From an uncultured Carnobacterium sp. (GTDB taxonomy: Bacteria > Bacillota > Bacilli > Lactobacillales > Aerococcaceae), in assembly GCA_937923125.1 (NCBI GenBank), contig CALALK010000034.1, forward strand, positions 1 to 7,113: a stretch of 7,113 nucleotides of DNA. The letters run 5' to 3'. This document shows positions 1 to 5,584 of this stretch, piece by piece. A program made the position numbers and the translations under genes. Each line of letters begins with the position of its first letter. Within the stretch, counting starts at the first letter, position 1. Under the pieces are notes generated by a model. It ran no database searches, was not told where the DNA came from, and saw only the letters and a program-made list of their open reading frames with translations.

Positions 1-239
1 TTCGTATTCGCATTTTGAATATACACAACCTTTTTACACTCTAAGTCAGTCGATTTTTTCGTCGGTTGTTTAAACAGTGAGACAAACACTTTCTCTTTTG
101 TTTTGCGGTTGGCTACTAAAAAACAATTACTATCTAAGAAAGATTCCACCAAGCGGTATTCTTTATGCGTTTGTAAAAATGTCGCCTTAGCAATCAAATA
201 ACGATACAGCTCAATGTCCTCTTTTAAAATGATTTTCAA
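1..239 (-). CDS. Unrecognised protein, N-terminal 79 residues (partial, runs off left edge)
   Basis: An open frame runs leftward from a TTG codon at 239 to the window edge without a stop (79 full codons). I chose this start because a strong AGGAGG lies at 253-248, 8 bases upstream. A second in-frame TTG at 242-240 is only 5 bases from it and is less likely. The protein begins MKIILKEDIELYRYLIAKAT and is rich in lysine, with no signal peptide or membrane segment in the visible part. A promoter-like sequence sits immediately upstream (261-289), so the gene is probably transcribed separately from the lipoprotein operon that ends at 348. I do not recognise the family. Good codon structure and the strong RBS support a real gene, but the function is unknown. 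Confidence 0.65.
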   Translation of the reverse strand, partial: MKIILKEDIELYRYLIAKATFLQTHKEYRLVESFLDSNCFLVANRKTKEKVFVSLFKQPTKKSTDLECKKVVYIQNANT

Positions 240-260
240 CAACCCCACCTCCTCACTGAA

Positions 261-289
261 AGTATATCACTTCTTTCTATCTGTTTAAA
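261..289 (-). promoter_or_regulatory. Probable promoter of the left-edge gene (extended -10)
   Basis: Read on the minus strand, TATACT (266-261) is preceded by TGA, giving an extended -10. TTTAAA (289-284) lies 17 bases upstream as a weak -35. The expected start near 254 would give a leader of only about 15 bases, with the AGGAGG almost at the 5' end of the mRNA. This is a prediction from motifs only. Confidence 0.5.
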
Positions 290-297
290 TAATGACC

Positions 298-331
298 AAA
301 ATAAAAAGAGCAACCCTCTCGATTGCTCTTT
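298..331 (-). terminator. Rho-independent terminator of the lipoprotein operon
   Basis: A 9-bp stem, AAAGAGCAA (305-313) pairing with TTGCTCTTT (323-331), has a 9-base loop. On the minus strand it is followed by TTTTTATTTT. It lies 16 bases past the stop codon of the 348-1463 gene, which fits termination of the two-gene operon and separates it from the left-edge gene. Confidence 0.85.
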
Positions 332-347
332 CATTGATTTACACTAA

Positions 348-1463
348 TTATTTTTTAGATGCTTTAATAAATTCCCAAATTTTAGATATATCTTCTACAC
401 TCTTAGTGACTTTTGTATTAGTTTCTACTTTTCCTGTATCTTTATAACAATCGTTGACTCCGTATAATACAATTTCACCATTTGTATTTTCGTAAACCAT
501 TTTAAGAATTTTAATACTATCTTTTTTAGGATCACTCGAAATATCGTGGTAAAGTACCTCTTTTATATCCTTAGGATAGTAACCGTATAGTGTATCTATT
601 TCTTTATCGGCCTTAAGTGGTTTTCCGTTCCAATCCAATCGTGCAATTGTTTGATTTTCAACAAATACTGCCGATCTTGGGTCTACATACTTACTAAGTT
701 TAAGCCCTTGTCCAATTTTTTCTGGTTGTTTACCTGAATAATACATAACATCATCTTTTGTAATAATATAATTTCCTTGGATATCTTTAACATTATCCAT
801 CACTTTTTTAAAGTCTTCATCAGCTGCTTTGCTATAAGCTGTACCATCTTTGGTTAGAGCCAAAAAGAATCGATTTTTGTGGTCTGATGTTACTTTTACA
901 ACATCCTTGATGCTATCAATCTTAGTCAACTCTGCATAGTCCTTGTCAAACCCATTGTATTTGGCTTGACCATAGGAATATAGATTTCCATCCTTGTCTA
1001 CCGCAACTATCCCCATAAGGTATGGAGTTGAGACAACAATATTACCACCTAATTTTTTAGGCGCATCAACTGCTCCGCCTTTAATAGGGTCAATCCCATT
1101 AATGTATAAATCACCGTTTTTATCAATCCAAGTACTTCCGTTACCAGGAATAAAGCTAATGTTTTCTAAAAACTTCGTCGGAGTTTCAACAGCAACATCA
1201 TCCTTATGAAAGTTTAGACCTCCACCGATATAATAGACGTTTCCTTTATTAGTAAGAACATTTATTCTACTCCCATCCATAACGATATACTTTTCGATGG
1301 TTTCTGCCCCAGAATTTGAATTTTGCGCCGCAGTTTCTCCAGAGCTTGAAGAAGCCGGATTTGCGGCATCAGAACCACCGCTTGATTTTCCGCATCCCGA
1401 AGCTATGAATATACACATTAGCGCTGCCGCAGCGGCCAACATACCTTTAGTCTTTCTTTTCAT
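348..1463 (-). CDS. Lipoprotein with RCC1-like repeats (second of tandem pair)
   Basis: The gene encodes 371 residues. The N-terminus is a lipoprotein signal: positive MKRKTKG, a hydrophobic stretch at 8-20, and lipobox IASGC with the acceptor Cys24. The mature protein should be anchored to the outer face of the membrane. A Ser/Ala/Gly/Asn linker (about 25-53) follows. The rest carries repeated blade-like motifs of the type [ILV]-x-K-[DN]-G-x-[LV]-Y-x-x-G, near residues 69-80, 113-123, 155-165, 203-212, 234-244 and more weakly 324-336. Their spacing of about 30-50 residues resembles RCC1/BLIP-II-type beta-propellers. No catalytic motif is visible. The ATG has AAGGAGA 9 bases upstream. The gene lies 26 bases after its paralogue, so the two are probably co-transcribed. 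The propeller fold is inferred; a role in binding a partner at the surface is only a guess. Confidence 0.85.
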   Translation of the reverse strand: MKRKTKGMLAAAAALMCIFIASGCGKSSGGSDAANPASSSSGETAAQNSNSGAETIEKYIVMDGSRINVLTNKGNVYYIGGGLNFHKDDVAVETPTKFLENISFIPGNGSTWIDKNGDLYINGIDPIKGGAVDAPKKLGGNIVVSTPYLMGIVAVDKDGNLYSYGQAKYNGFDKDYAELTKIDSIKDVVKVTSDHKNRFFLALTKDGTAYSKAADEDFKKVMDNVKDIQGNYIITKDDVMYYSGKQPEKIGQGLKLSKYVDPRSAVFVENQTIARLDWNGKPLKADKEIDTLYGYYPKDIKEVLYHDISSDPKKDSIKILKMVYENTNGEIVLYGVNDCYKDTGKVETNTKVTKSVEDISKIWEFIKASKK

Positions 1464-1479
1464 ATGAATATCTCTCCTT
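1321..1479 (-). repeat. Direct repeat copy A: RBS, signal peptide and linker DNA
   Basis: This stretch covers the RBS and the first 47-48 codons of the downstream lipoprotein gene. By hand count it matches 2481-2639 at about 144 of 159 positions with no gaps, offset exactly 1160 bases. The coding DNA beyond it is much less similar. The pair marks a tandem gene duplication and could serve as a substrate for homologous recombination. Confidence 0.85.
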
Positions 1480-1489
1480 AAGTATCATT

Positions 1490-2623
1490 CTATTTAGAAT
1501 CTTTAACAAACTCCCAAACTTTCACAGCATCGTCTAGACTTTTCGTTACTTTTGTGTTTACTTCAACTTTTCCTTTATCGCTATGGGAATTGCTCACTGC
1601 ATACAATACGATTTCGCCATTTGTATTTTCGTAAACCATTTTTAGGTTTTTTGTCTTGTTATCTTTCTTGTCTGTCTTATCTTCATAGATAAAAATCTTT
1701 TTGATATCTTTAGGATAATAACTGAAAAGATGTTTGACATCTTCGTCCATTCTAATTGGTTCTCCTTTAGAATTGTACGGAGCAATTGTATTATTTTCAA
1801 TGAACCATACGTAATCAGAACTTCCACCCCAATTGATTTGTAATGATTTAGCTATCTTAGTCACTTTATCTTTTGTAAATTCATCCCATACATATACAAC
1901 ATCGTCTTTATCAGTGATATATACGCCTTGAATATCCTTCACATTTTCCATTAATTTTGTAAAAGGACCATCAAATCTTTTAGCATAAACTGTACCATCT
2001 TTAGTAAGAGCTAAGTACCCATCGTTTGAAACGCCGTTTGAACCGATTTTTACAACATCCTTGATGCCATCAACCTTAGTCAATTCTGCGTATACTTCGT
2101 CATTATTAGAGCCAGAATAGCCTTTTTTACCGAAAGAATATAAATTACCGTCTTTATCAAGCGCTAAAAAGCCAATATTTGAACCTTCAACCTGAACAAT
2201 ATTACTACCTAATTTTTTAGGTTCCTTTAATATTCCGCCTTTAACAACATCGATACCACCAAGATATAAATCAAGGTTTTTATCAATATAAAAAGATGTA
2301 GTAATAAGTGTGTTTATATTTTCCAAATATTTTGTTGGGGTTGTAACCTTTTTATCGTCAGATTTTAAACTGCCTTTCTCACCAATGTAATACACATTTC
2401 CTTTATTAGTTAACAGATCTGTACGGGGACCACCCAAATAATATTCTACTATCTCTTCAGCACCAGAATCTGACTTTGAATTTTGCGCCGCAGTTTCTCC
2501 AGAGCTTGAAGAAGCTGGATTTGCGGCATCAGAACCACCTCCAGATTTCCCGCATCCTGAAGCTACGAATATACACATTAGTGCAGCAGCTGTTGCCAAC
2601 ATCCCTTTAGTCTTTCTTTTCAT
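1490..2623 (-). CDS. Lipoprotein with RCC1-like repeats (first of tandem pair)
   Basis: The gene encodes 377 residues and is paralogous to the next gene in the operon. The signal peptide is nearly identical, with lipobox VASGC and lipid-acceptor Cys24, followed by a low-complexity linker to about residue 55. Propeller-like motifs lie near 70-81 (LLTNKGNVYYIG), 112-123, 155-165 (LDKDGNLYSFG), 206-215 (LTKDGTVYAK) and 236-245. KMVYENTNGEIVLY (328-341) is shared exactly with the paralogue. The middle of the protein is diverged, with small insertions. The ATG at 2623 is preceded by AAAGGAGAAA at normal spacing, and an extended -10 promoter lies about 115 bases upstream. It is the promoter-proximal gene of the pair. 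The RCC1-like assignment rests on repeat pattern only; substrate and partner are unknown. Confidence 0.85.
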   Translation of the reverse strand: MKRKTKGMLATAAALMCIFVASGCGKSGGGSDAANPASSSSGETAAQNSKSDSGAEEIVEYYLGGPRTDLLTNKGNVYYIGEKGSLKSDDKKVTTPTKYLENINTLITTSFYIDKNLDLYLGGIDVVKGGILKEPKKLGSNIVQVEGSNIGFLALDKDGNLYSFGKKGYSGSNNDEVYAELTKVDGIKDVVKIGSNGVSNDGYLALTKDGTVYAKRFDGPFTKLMENVKDIQGVYITDKDDVVYVWDEFTKDKVTKIAKSLQINWGGSSDYVWFIENNTIAPYNSKGEPIRMDEDVKHLFSYYPKDIKKIFIYEDKTDKKDNKTKNLKMVYENTNGEIVLYAVSNSHSDKGKVEVNTKVTKSLDDAVKVWEFVKDSK

Positions 2624-2639
2624 ATGAATATTTCTCCTT
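2481..2639 (-). repeat. Direct repeat copy B: RBS, signal peptide and linker DNA
   Basis: This is the partner of 1321-1479, about 90% identical by hand count and covering the RBS, signal peptide and linker of the upstream lipoprotein gene. Recombination between the copies would delete or add exactly one 1160-base gene unit while keeping a complete signal peptide. Confidence 0.85.
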
Positions 2640-2737
2640 TGAATTTATTTTTGTATTTAGATTTTTAAAACCAGCTTACCTTATTCATAAAAAACAACAT
2701 AAAACACCTCAAAAATCCATTAAAAATTCTCAAATTC

Positions 2738-2766
2738 ATTATATCACAAATTTTTTTGTTATAAAA
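2738..2766 (-). promoter_or_regulatory. Probable promoter of the lipoprotein operon (extended -10)
   Basis: On the minus strand, a perfect TATAAT (2743-2738) is preceded by TGA, making a consensus extended -10. TTTTAT (2766-2761), 17 bases upstream, is a poor -35. The predicted start near 2731 leaves a leader of about 108 bases before the ATG at 2623. The leader contains a possible 11-residue ORF (2700-2665). Confidence 0.65.
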
Positions 2767-2920
2767 TACTACTTATAATGTATAAAATGAATTAAATTCT
2801 AACAATGGCGTCACAACAAGGTTTTAGAAAGTTTAATTTTTTTGTTTATTTTCTGATAAACTGCTAAAACTTTCACAATCCAATCACCTTTTTCATTACG
2901 AAAAGAAGACCCATTTTTAT

Positions 2921-2954
2921 AAACACACAAAATTGGCACCCCTCTTTTTGTGTG
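2921..2954 (-). terminator. Possible second terminator-like hairpin
   Basis: CACACAAAA (2924-2932) and TTTTGTGTG (2946-2954) form a 9-bp stem with a 13-base loop. On the minus strand it is followed by TTTATAAAAAT, which is only a partial T-tract. It could be a back-up terminator for the CorC-like gene, or an unrelated inverted repeat. Confidence 0.35.
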
Positions 2955-2996
2955 CTCATAAAAAATAGTCTATCCATTTTTTAGCACTTACAGCAC

Positions 2997-3025
2997 AAAA
3001 AAGGAGGGGTTGCCCCCTCCTTTTT
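2997..3025 (-). terminator. Rho-independent terminator of the CorC-like gene
   Basis: A 12-bp stem pairs AAAAAGGAGGGG (2998-3009) with CCCCTCCTTTTT (3014-3025) around a 4-base loop. On the minus strand it ends in a run of six T. It starts 3 bases past the stop codon of the 3028-4401 gene. Confidence 0.9.
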
Positions 3026-3027
3026 GA

Positions 3028-4401
3028 TTATTCATTTTCTTCTATGACTTCTACTTCTTCTGCGTCCTCTGCAGCTAATTGCTGGAGTTCTTCTTCGGAA
3101 AGCTTTGTCACATGGATTTTACGAATACGATCATTCTCGATTTCCGTTGGTTGTAATAGATACCCTTCGAATCTCACCTTCACTACCTCATCATCATCTG
3201 GGAAGTAGCCAAGTTTTTCAATAATCGCACCCGCCATTGTGTCCACTTCATCAGACTCTAATGACGTTTGATAAATTTGATTGAATCGATCGAGCGATAT
3301 TCCGGCATCAATCACCGAATTGTTTTCGTCAATTTCTACGACTTCTTTTTCTTCTTCGTCGTACTCGTCTTCGATATCTCCGACGATTTCTTCAATCAAG
3401 TCTTCTAATGTAACAATCCCTTCAACCCCGCCGTATTCATCTTTTAATACCGCTAAGTGTTGACGAGTTTTTCTAAATTCTACTAATAAATCATCTACGA
3501 AAATCGTCGATGGAACGAATACTGGCTCATGCGCTAAGGCACGTAAGTCAATATTGTCAAATCCTTGCTCTCTTGCAGCACGGAAAACGTCTTTCACGTG
3601 AACCACACCGATCACCGTATCTTTATCTTCTTCGTAAAGAGGAAGACGTGAATAGGAGCAATTCAAGATAATCTCTAAGTTCTCTGCTAACTCATCGTCG
3701 ATATCAAGCATCAACGTATCCGTACGAGGAACCATCACTTCACGTGCTAGTTTCGTATCTAGAGAAAGCACCCCTTGCATCATCGCAAATTCGGAAATAT
3801 CAATTGCTCCGTCGTTACGGCTATTGGCAAGTAGAGACTTCATCTCGCTTCGTGTTAATTTTTCTTCCACCTGAGTAAATTCAATTGGTGTCATTCGTTT
3901 TAATAATCCTGTTGAGAACGTCAAAATCCAAACGAATGGTTTTGCAATCTTTTTGACAAACAAAATAATCCCTGCAGTATGTAACGCAATCGGTTCTGCC
4001 ACTTGTAACGCCACTTGTTTTGGATATAATTCCCCAAAAACTAAAGTGAGGTATGATAGAACAACCGTCACAATGACTAATGCTAATGTTTCAGCTCCAG
4101 GAATGTTTCCTAATAATGGTTGAATTCGTGAAGAGAAACTTGTAGCGGCAGACGCACTCGAGAAGAATCCTGCAAATGTAATCGCTACTTGAATCGTTGC
4201 GAGAAATTCATCTGAATTCTCTAATAAGCGCATTACTTTAATCGCTTTTTTATCTCCTTCTTGCGCTCTTTGTGCCATTTTCCCTTGGTTGATAGACACA
4301 AACGCAATCTCCGCTGCGGCAAAAAATGCATTTAATGCAGTTAATAATACAATGATTAAGATCTGGACTCCCAGCGAACTCCCATCTGAATCAGCTGTCA
4401 T
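3028..4401 (-). CDS. CorC/CNNM (hemolysin C) family membrane protein with CBS pair
   Basis: The 457-residue protein has the full domain order of the family once called UPF0053. A DUF21/CNNM membrane domain (about 10-170) has hydrophobic segments near 11-36, 65-90, 103-125 and 138-165, and the conserved GELYPKQ motif at 123-129. A pair of CBS domains follows (about 218-278 and 285-342), containing MVPRTD (223-228) and the DEYGGVEGIVTLEDLIEEIV stretch (321-340). A CorC_HlyC domain (about 355-432) and an acidic tail complete it. Characterised relatives (bacterial CorC, MpfA of Staphylococcus) export or control Mg2+, with the CBS domains binding ATP. The older name hemolysin is not informative. 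The ATG at 4401 has AAAAGGGG about 11 bases upstream, and the gene has its own promoter and terminator. The family is certain; the ion transported here is inferred. Confidence 0.93.
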   Translation of the reverse strand: MTADSDGSSLGVQILIIVLLTALNAFFAAAEIAFVSINQGKMAQRAQEGDKKAIKVMRLLENSDEFLATIQVAITFAGFFSSASAATSFSSRIQPLLGNIPGAETLALVIVTVVLSYLTLVFGELYPKQVALQVAEPIALHTAGIILFVKKIAKPFVWILTFSTGLLKRMTPIEFTQVEEKLTRSEMKSLLANSRNDGAIDISEFAMMQGVLSLDTKLAREVMVPRTDTLMLDIDDELAENLEIILNCSYSRLPLYEEDKDTVIGVVHVKDVFRAAREQGFDNIDLRALAHEPVFVPSTIFVDDLLVEFRKTRQHLAVLKDEYGGVEGIVTLEDLIEEIVGDIEDEYDEEEKEVVEIDENNSVIDAGISLDRFNQIYQTSLESDEVDTMAGAIIEKLGYFPDDDEVVKVRFEGYLLQPTEIENDRIRKIHVTKLSEEELQQLAAEDAEEVEVIEENE

Positions 4402-4422
4402 AATTTTGTTAACCCCTTTTAA

Positions 4423-4455
4423 CTATAGATTTTTCCATTTTATGAAATGGTATAG
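4423..4455 (-). other. Possible 5' UTR hairpin of the CorC-like mRNA
   Basis: CCATTT (4435-4440) pairs with AAATGG (4445-4450), and CTATA (4423-4427) with TATAG (4451-4455), separated by a 7-base bulge on one side. The predicted transcription start (about 4453) places this fold at the very 5' end of the mRNA, where it could stabilise or regulate the message. It does not match a riboswitch I know. Confidence 0.35.
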
Positions 4456-4459
4456 AGAT

Positions 4460-4487
4460 ATCATATCAGTTTTTTTTGAAAAATCAA
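4460..4487 (-). promoter_or_regulatory. Probable promoter of the CorC-like gene
   Basis: On the minus strand, TTGATT (4487-4482) is separated by 16 bases from TATGAT (4465-4460), which is preceded by TGA as an extended -10. The expected start near 4453 gives a leader of about 50 bases. Confidence 0.65.
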
Positions 4488-4591
4488 GATTTAGTACTGT
4501 TTTGTAATGGTTCTTTAATGTTTAAAACCCTTTCTAATGCAATTTTCAGATAGATTCTTTCCATTCTCTCATCATTTCCTAACTTTTCTAG

Positions 4592-4619
4592 TTACAATTC
4601 GCCTAAAAAGTGGTACTAT
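4592..4619 (+). promoter_or_regulatory. Probable cbpA promoter
   Basis: TTACAA (4592-4597) and TACTAT (4614-4619) are 16 bases apart, and TGG before the -10 makes it an extended type. The expected start is near 4626, leaving a short leader of about 25 bases that carries AAGGAGG. It is divergent from the CorC-like promoter, with about 100 bases between the two -35 boxes. Confidence 0.65.
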
Positions 4620-4651
4620 TGTAGTGAAACCAATCTCAAGGAGGAATGAGT

Positions 4652-5290
4652 ATGTTATTAAAATCTCTTGTAGTTCCAAAAAAGAGTCTAACGGTTGTTA
4701 AAGAATCTTGCACGTTAGAAGAAGCGATTACGATTTTAGAAGAATCAGGATACCGTTGCGTTCCTGTATTAGATGAAACGGAAACTTTCTTTAGAGGAAA
4801 TATTTATAAAATGCATATCTATCGCCACAAAGCAAACGGTGGAGATATGAGTCTTCCAGTTACTCATTTAATTAAAAACTCAACTAAATTCATCAGCGTG
4901 GATAGCTCTTTCTTCAAAGTGTTCTTCACGATTAAAGAATTACCTTACATTGCCGTGTTAGATAAACAACAACGTTTCTACGGAATCTTGACACACAGCA
5001 GCTTACTGGGCATGCTTCAAGAATCATGGAACGTGAAAAACGGCTCTTATGTATTAACGATTATCTCTGGTGGTGAAAAAGGCGCCCTTGCGAATATCTC
5101 TAAAGTAATCAACAAGTACGCTTCTATCGCCAACGTAATGACTATCGATACTCAAAAAGATAAAAGCTTACGTCGTATCTTGGTGACATTGCCAGCAGGC
5201 GTGACAAAAGATACCCTACAACAAATCATCGACAGCCTCGAAAAGAAAGACTACACAGTAGCGGAAGTAGAGGATTTGCAAAACAACTAG
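4652..5290 (+). CDS. cbpA: CbpA-like cyclic-di-AMP-binding protein (CBS-CBS-ACT)
   Basis: A cytosolic protein of 212 residues from the ATG at 4652. I prefer this start over the ATG at 4646, because AGGAGG (4639-4644) is 7 bases from 4652 but only 1 base from 4646. Domains in order are a first CBS motif (about 1-60, with SGYRCVPVLDE at 32-42), a second CBS motif (about 68-122, with ELPYIAVLDKQQRFYGILTH at 96-115), and a C-terminal ACT-like domain (about 130-205, VLTIISGGEKGALANISKVI at 134-153). This layout and length match the Firmicutes family containing Listeria CbpA (Lmo0553), which was found by c-di-AMP binding. Its downstream role is poorly known. The gene is monocistronic, diverges from the CorC-like gene, and ends in a repeat element. 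The family call is fairly firm; ligand binding here is inferred. Confidence 0.85.
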   Translation: MLLKSLVVPKKSLTVVKESCTLEEAITILEESGYRCVPVLDETETFFRGNIYKMHIYRHKANGGDMSLPVTHLIKNSTKFISVDSSFFKVFFTIKELPYIAVLDKQQRFYGILTHSSLLGMLQESWNVKNGSYVLTIISGGEKGALANISKVINKYASIANVMTIDTQKDKSLRRILVTLPAGVTKDTLQQIIDSLEKKDYTVAEVEDLQNN

Positions 5291-5406
5291 GATACGAGAC
5301 CGAGCGCTCAGAAATGGAACGTTGGACCGGAACGCCGGAAGGAACGTGCAACGTTCTGCGGACGTTTCGGGAAACGCACGCCATTTCTGCGAGGTCGAGT
5401 TCAACT
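5286..5406. repeat. GC-rich fold-back element, unit 1
   Basis: This element is clearly richer in GC than its surroundings. It opens with ACTAGGATACGAG and GCGCTCA, then folds back. GACC (5298-5301) pairs with GGTC (5393-5396) and CAGAAATGG (5309-5317) with CCATTTCTG (5381-5389). Inside is GAACGTTG (5317-5324) with CAACGTTC (5349-5356), a CCGG/CCGG tip (5327-5338), and a second arm CGTTTC/GAAACG (5363-5376). The result would be a branched hairpin. Its outer sequence recurs in unit 2 while the interior does not. It starts on the last codons of cbpA. It may be a transcribed structured RNA or an extragenic repeat. Confidence 0.7.
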
Positions 5407-5529
5407 ACTAGGATGTGAGCAAAAGCGCTCATAGGCGATGACGGTTCGCGGTTTTGCCGCAAGCGGTCTGAAAGACCGTGCGGACAAAACACGAAAGGCT
5501 TGAGCCTATGCTTTTGCGAACTCAACTTC
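5405..5529. repeat. GC-rich fold-back element, unit 2
   Basis: It begins ACTAGGATGTGAG, then five variable bases, then GCGCTCA, in the same register as unit 1. The fold is long. GAG (5417-5419) pairs with CTC (5521-5523), CAAAAG (5420-5425) with CTTTTG (5511-5516), CATAGGC (5430-5436) with GCCTATG (5504-5510), GTTTTG (5451-5456) with CAAAAC (5485-5490), CCGCA (5457-5461) with TGCGG (5479-5483), and CGGTCT (5464-5469) with AGACCG (5473-5478). It ends TGCGAACTCAACTTCA, similar to the end of unit 1. It lies between unit 1 and the bidirectional terminator, so it could be read in the cbpA transcript. Confidence 0.7.
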
Positions 5530-5532
5530 ACA

Positions 5533-5579
5533 CAAAAAAACCAGCACACCAGCCTTAAGCTAGTGTGCTGTTCTTTTTT
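5533..5579. terminator. Bidirectional Rho-independent terminator between convergent genes
   Basis: CAGCACAC-c-AGC (5542-5553) pairs with GCT-a-GTGTGCTG (5559-5570), a 12-position stem with one mismatch and a CTTAA loop. TTCTTTTTT follows on the plus strand and GGTTTTTTT on the minus strand. It can therefore end both the cbpA transcript and the minus-strand operon that stops at 5585. Confidence 0.9.
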
Positions 5580-5584
5580 CTTTC

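Larger units (their letters stand above)
2624..3027. other. 404-base intergenic region with promoter, hairpins and short ORFs
   Basis: This gap lies between the CorC-like gene and the lipoprotein operon. From the right it holds a strong terminator (2997-3025), a second CACACAAAA/TTTTGTGTG hairpin (2924-2954), and a nested hairpin (2827-2874) with GAAAGTTT/AAACTTTC outside and GTTTAT/ATAAAC inside. The operon promoter (2738-2766) comes next. A minus-strand frame free of stops runs from 2969 to 2811. Its longest product from a GTG at 2939 would be 42 residues and lysine-rich, but it has no usable RBS at that start. I cannot assign it to a family. It may be a gene remnant or chance. Confidence 0.5.

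Noticed and set aside
994..1209. Plus-strand 71-codon frame inside the lipoprotein gene
   Set aside because: It is antisense to a well-supported gene, with no RBS or promoter.
2811..2939. Minus-strand 42-codon frame starting at GTG 2939
   Set aside because: Codon use is plausible and the product is lysine-rich, but AGAGGGG directly abuts the GTG and cannot serve as its RBS. No family is recognised, so I kept it only as part of the intergenic description.
2920..2960. Possible IS256-like terminal inverted repeat (minus strand GAGGGGTGCCAATTTTGTGTG)
   Set aside because: The sequence is only loosely reminiscent of such termini. No partner repeat, target duplication or transposase fragment is visible in the window.
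5286..5529. CRISPR array or tRNA cluster
   Set aside because: There are only two units with unlike interiors, no regular spacers, no cloverleaf or CCA end and no cas genes. The fold-back pattern is different.
5226..5549. Minus-strand 107-codon open frame across the fold-back elements
   Set aside because: It lies over the end of cbpA and the inverted repeats, lacks a convincing RBS, and its cysteine- and arginine-rich product looks like translated repeat. The hairpins explain the sequence better.
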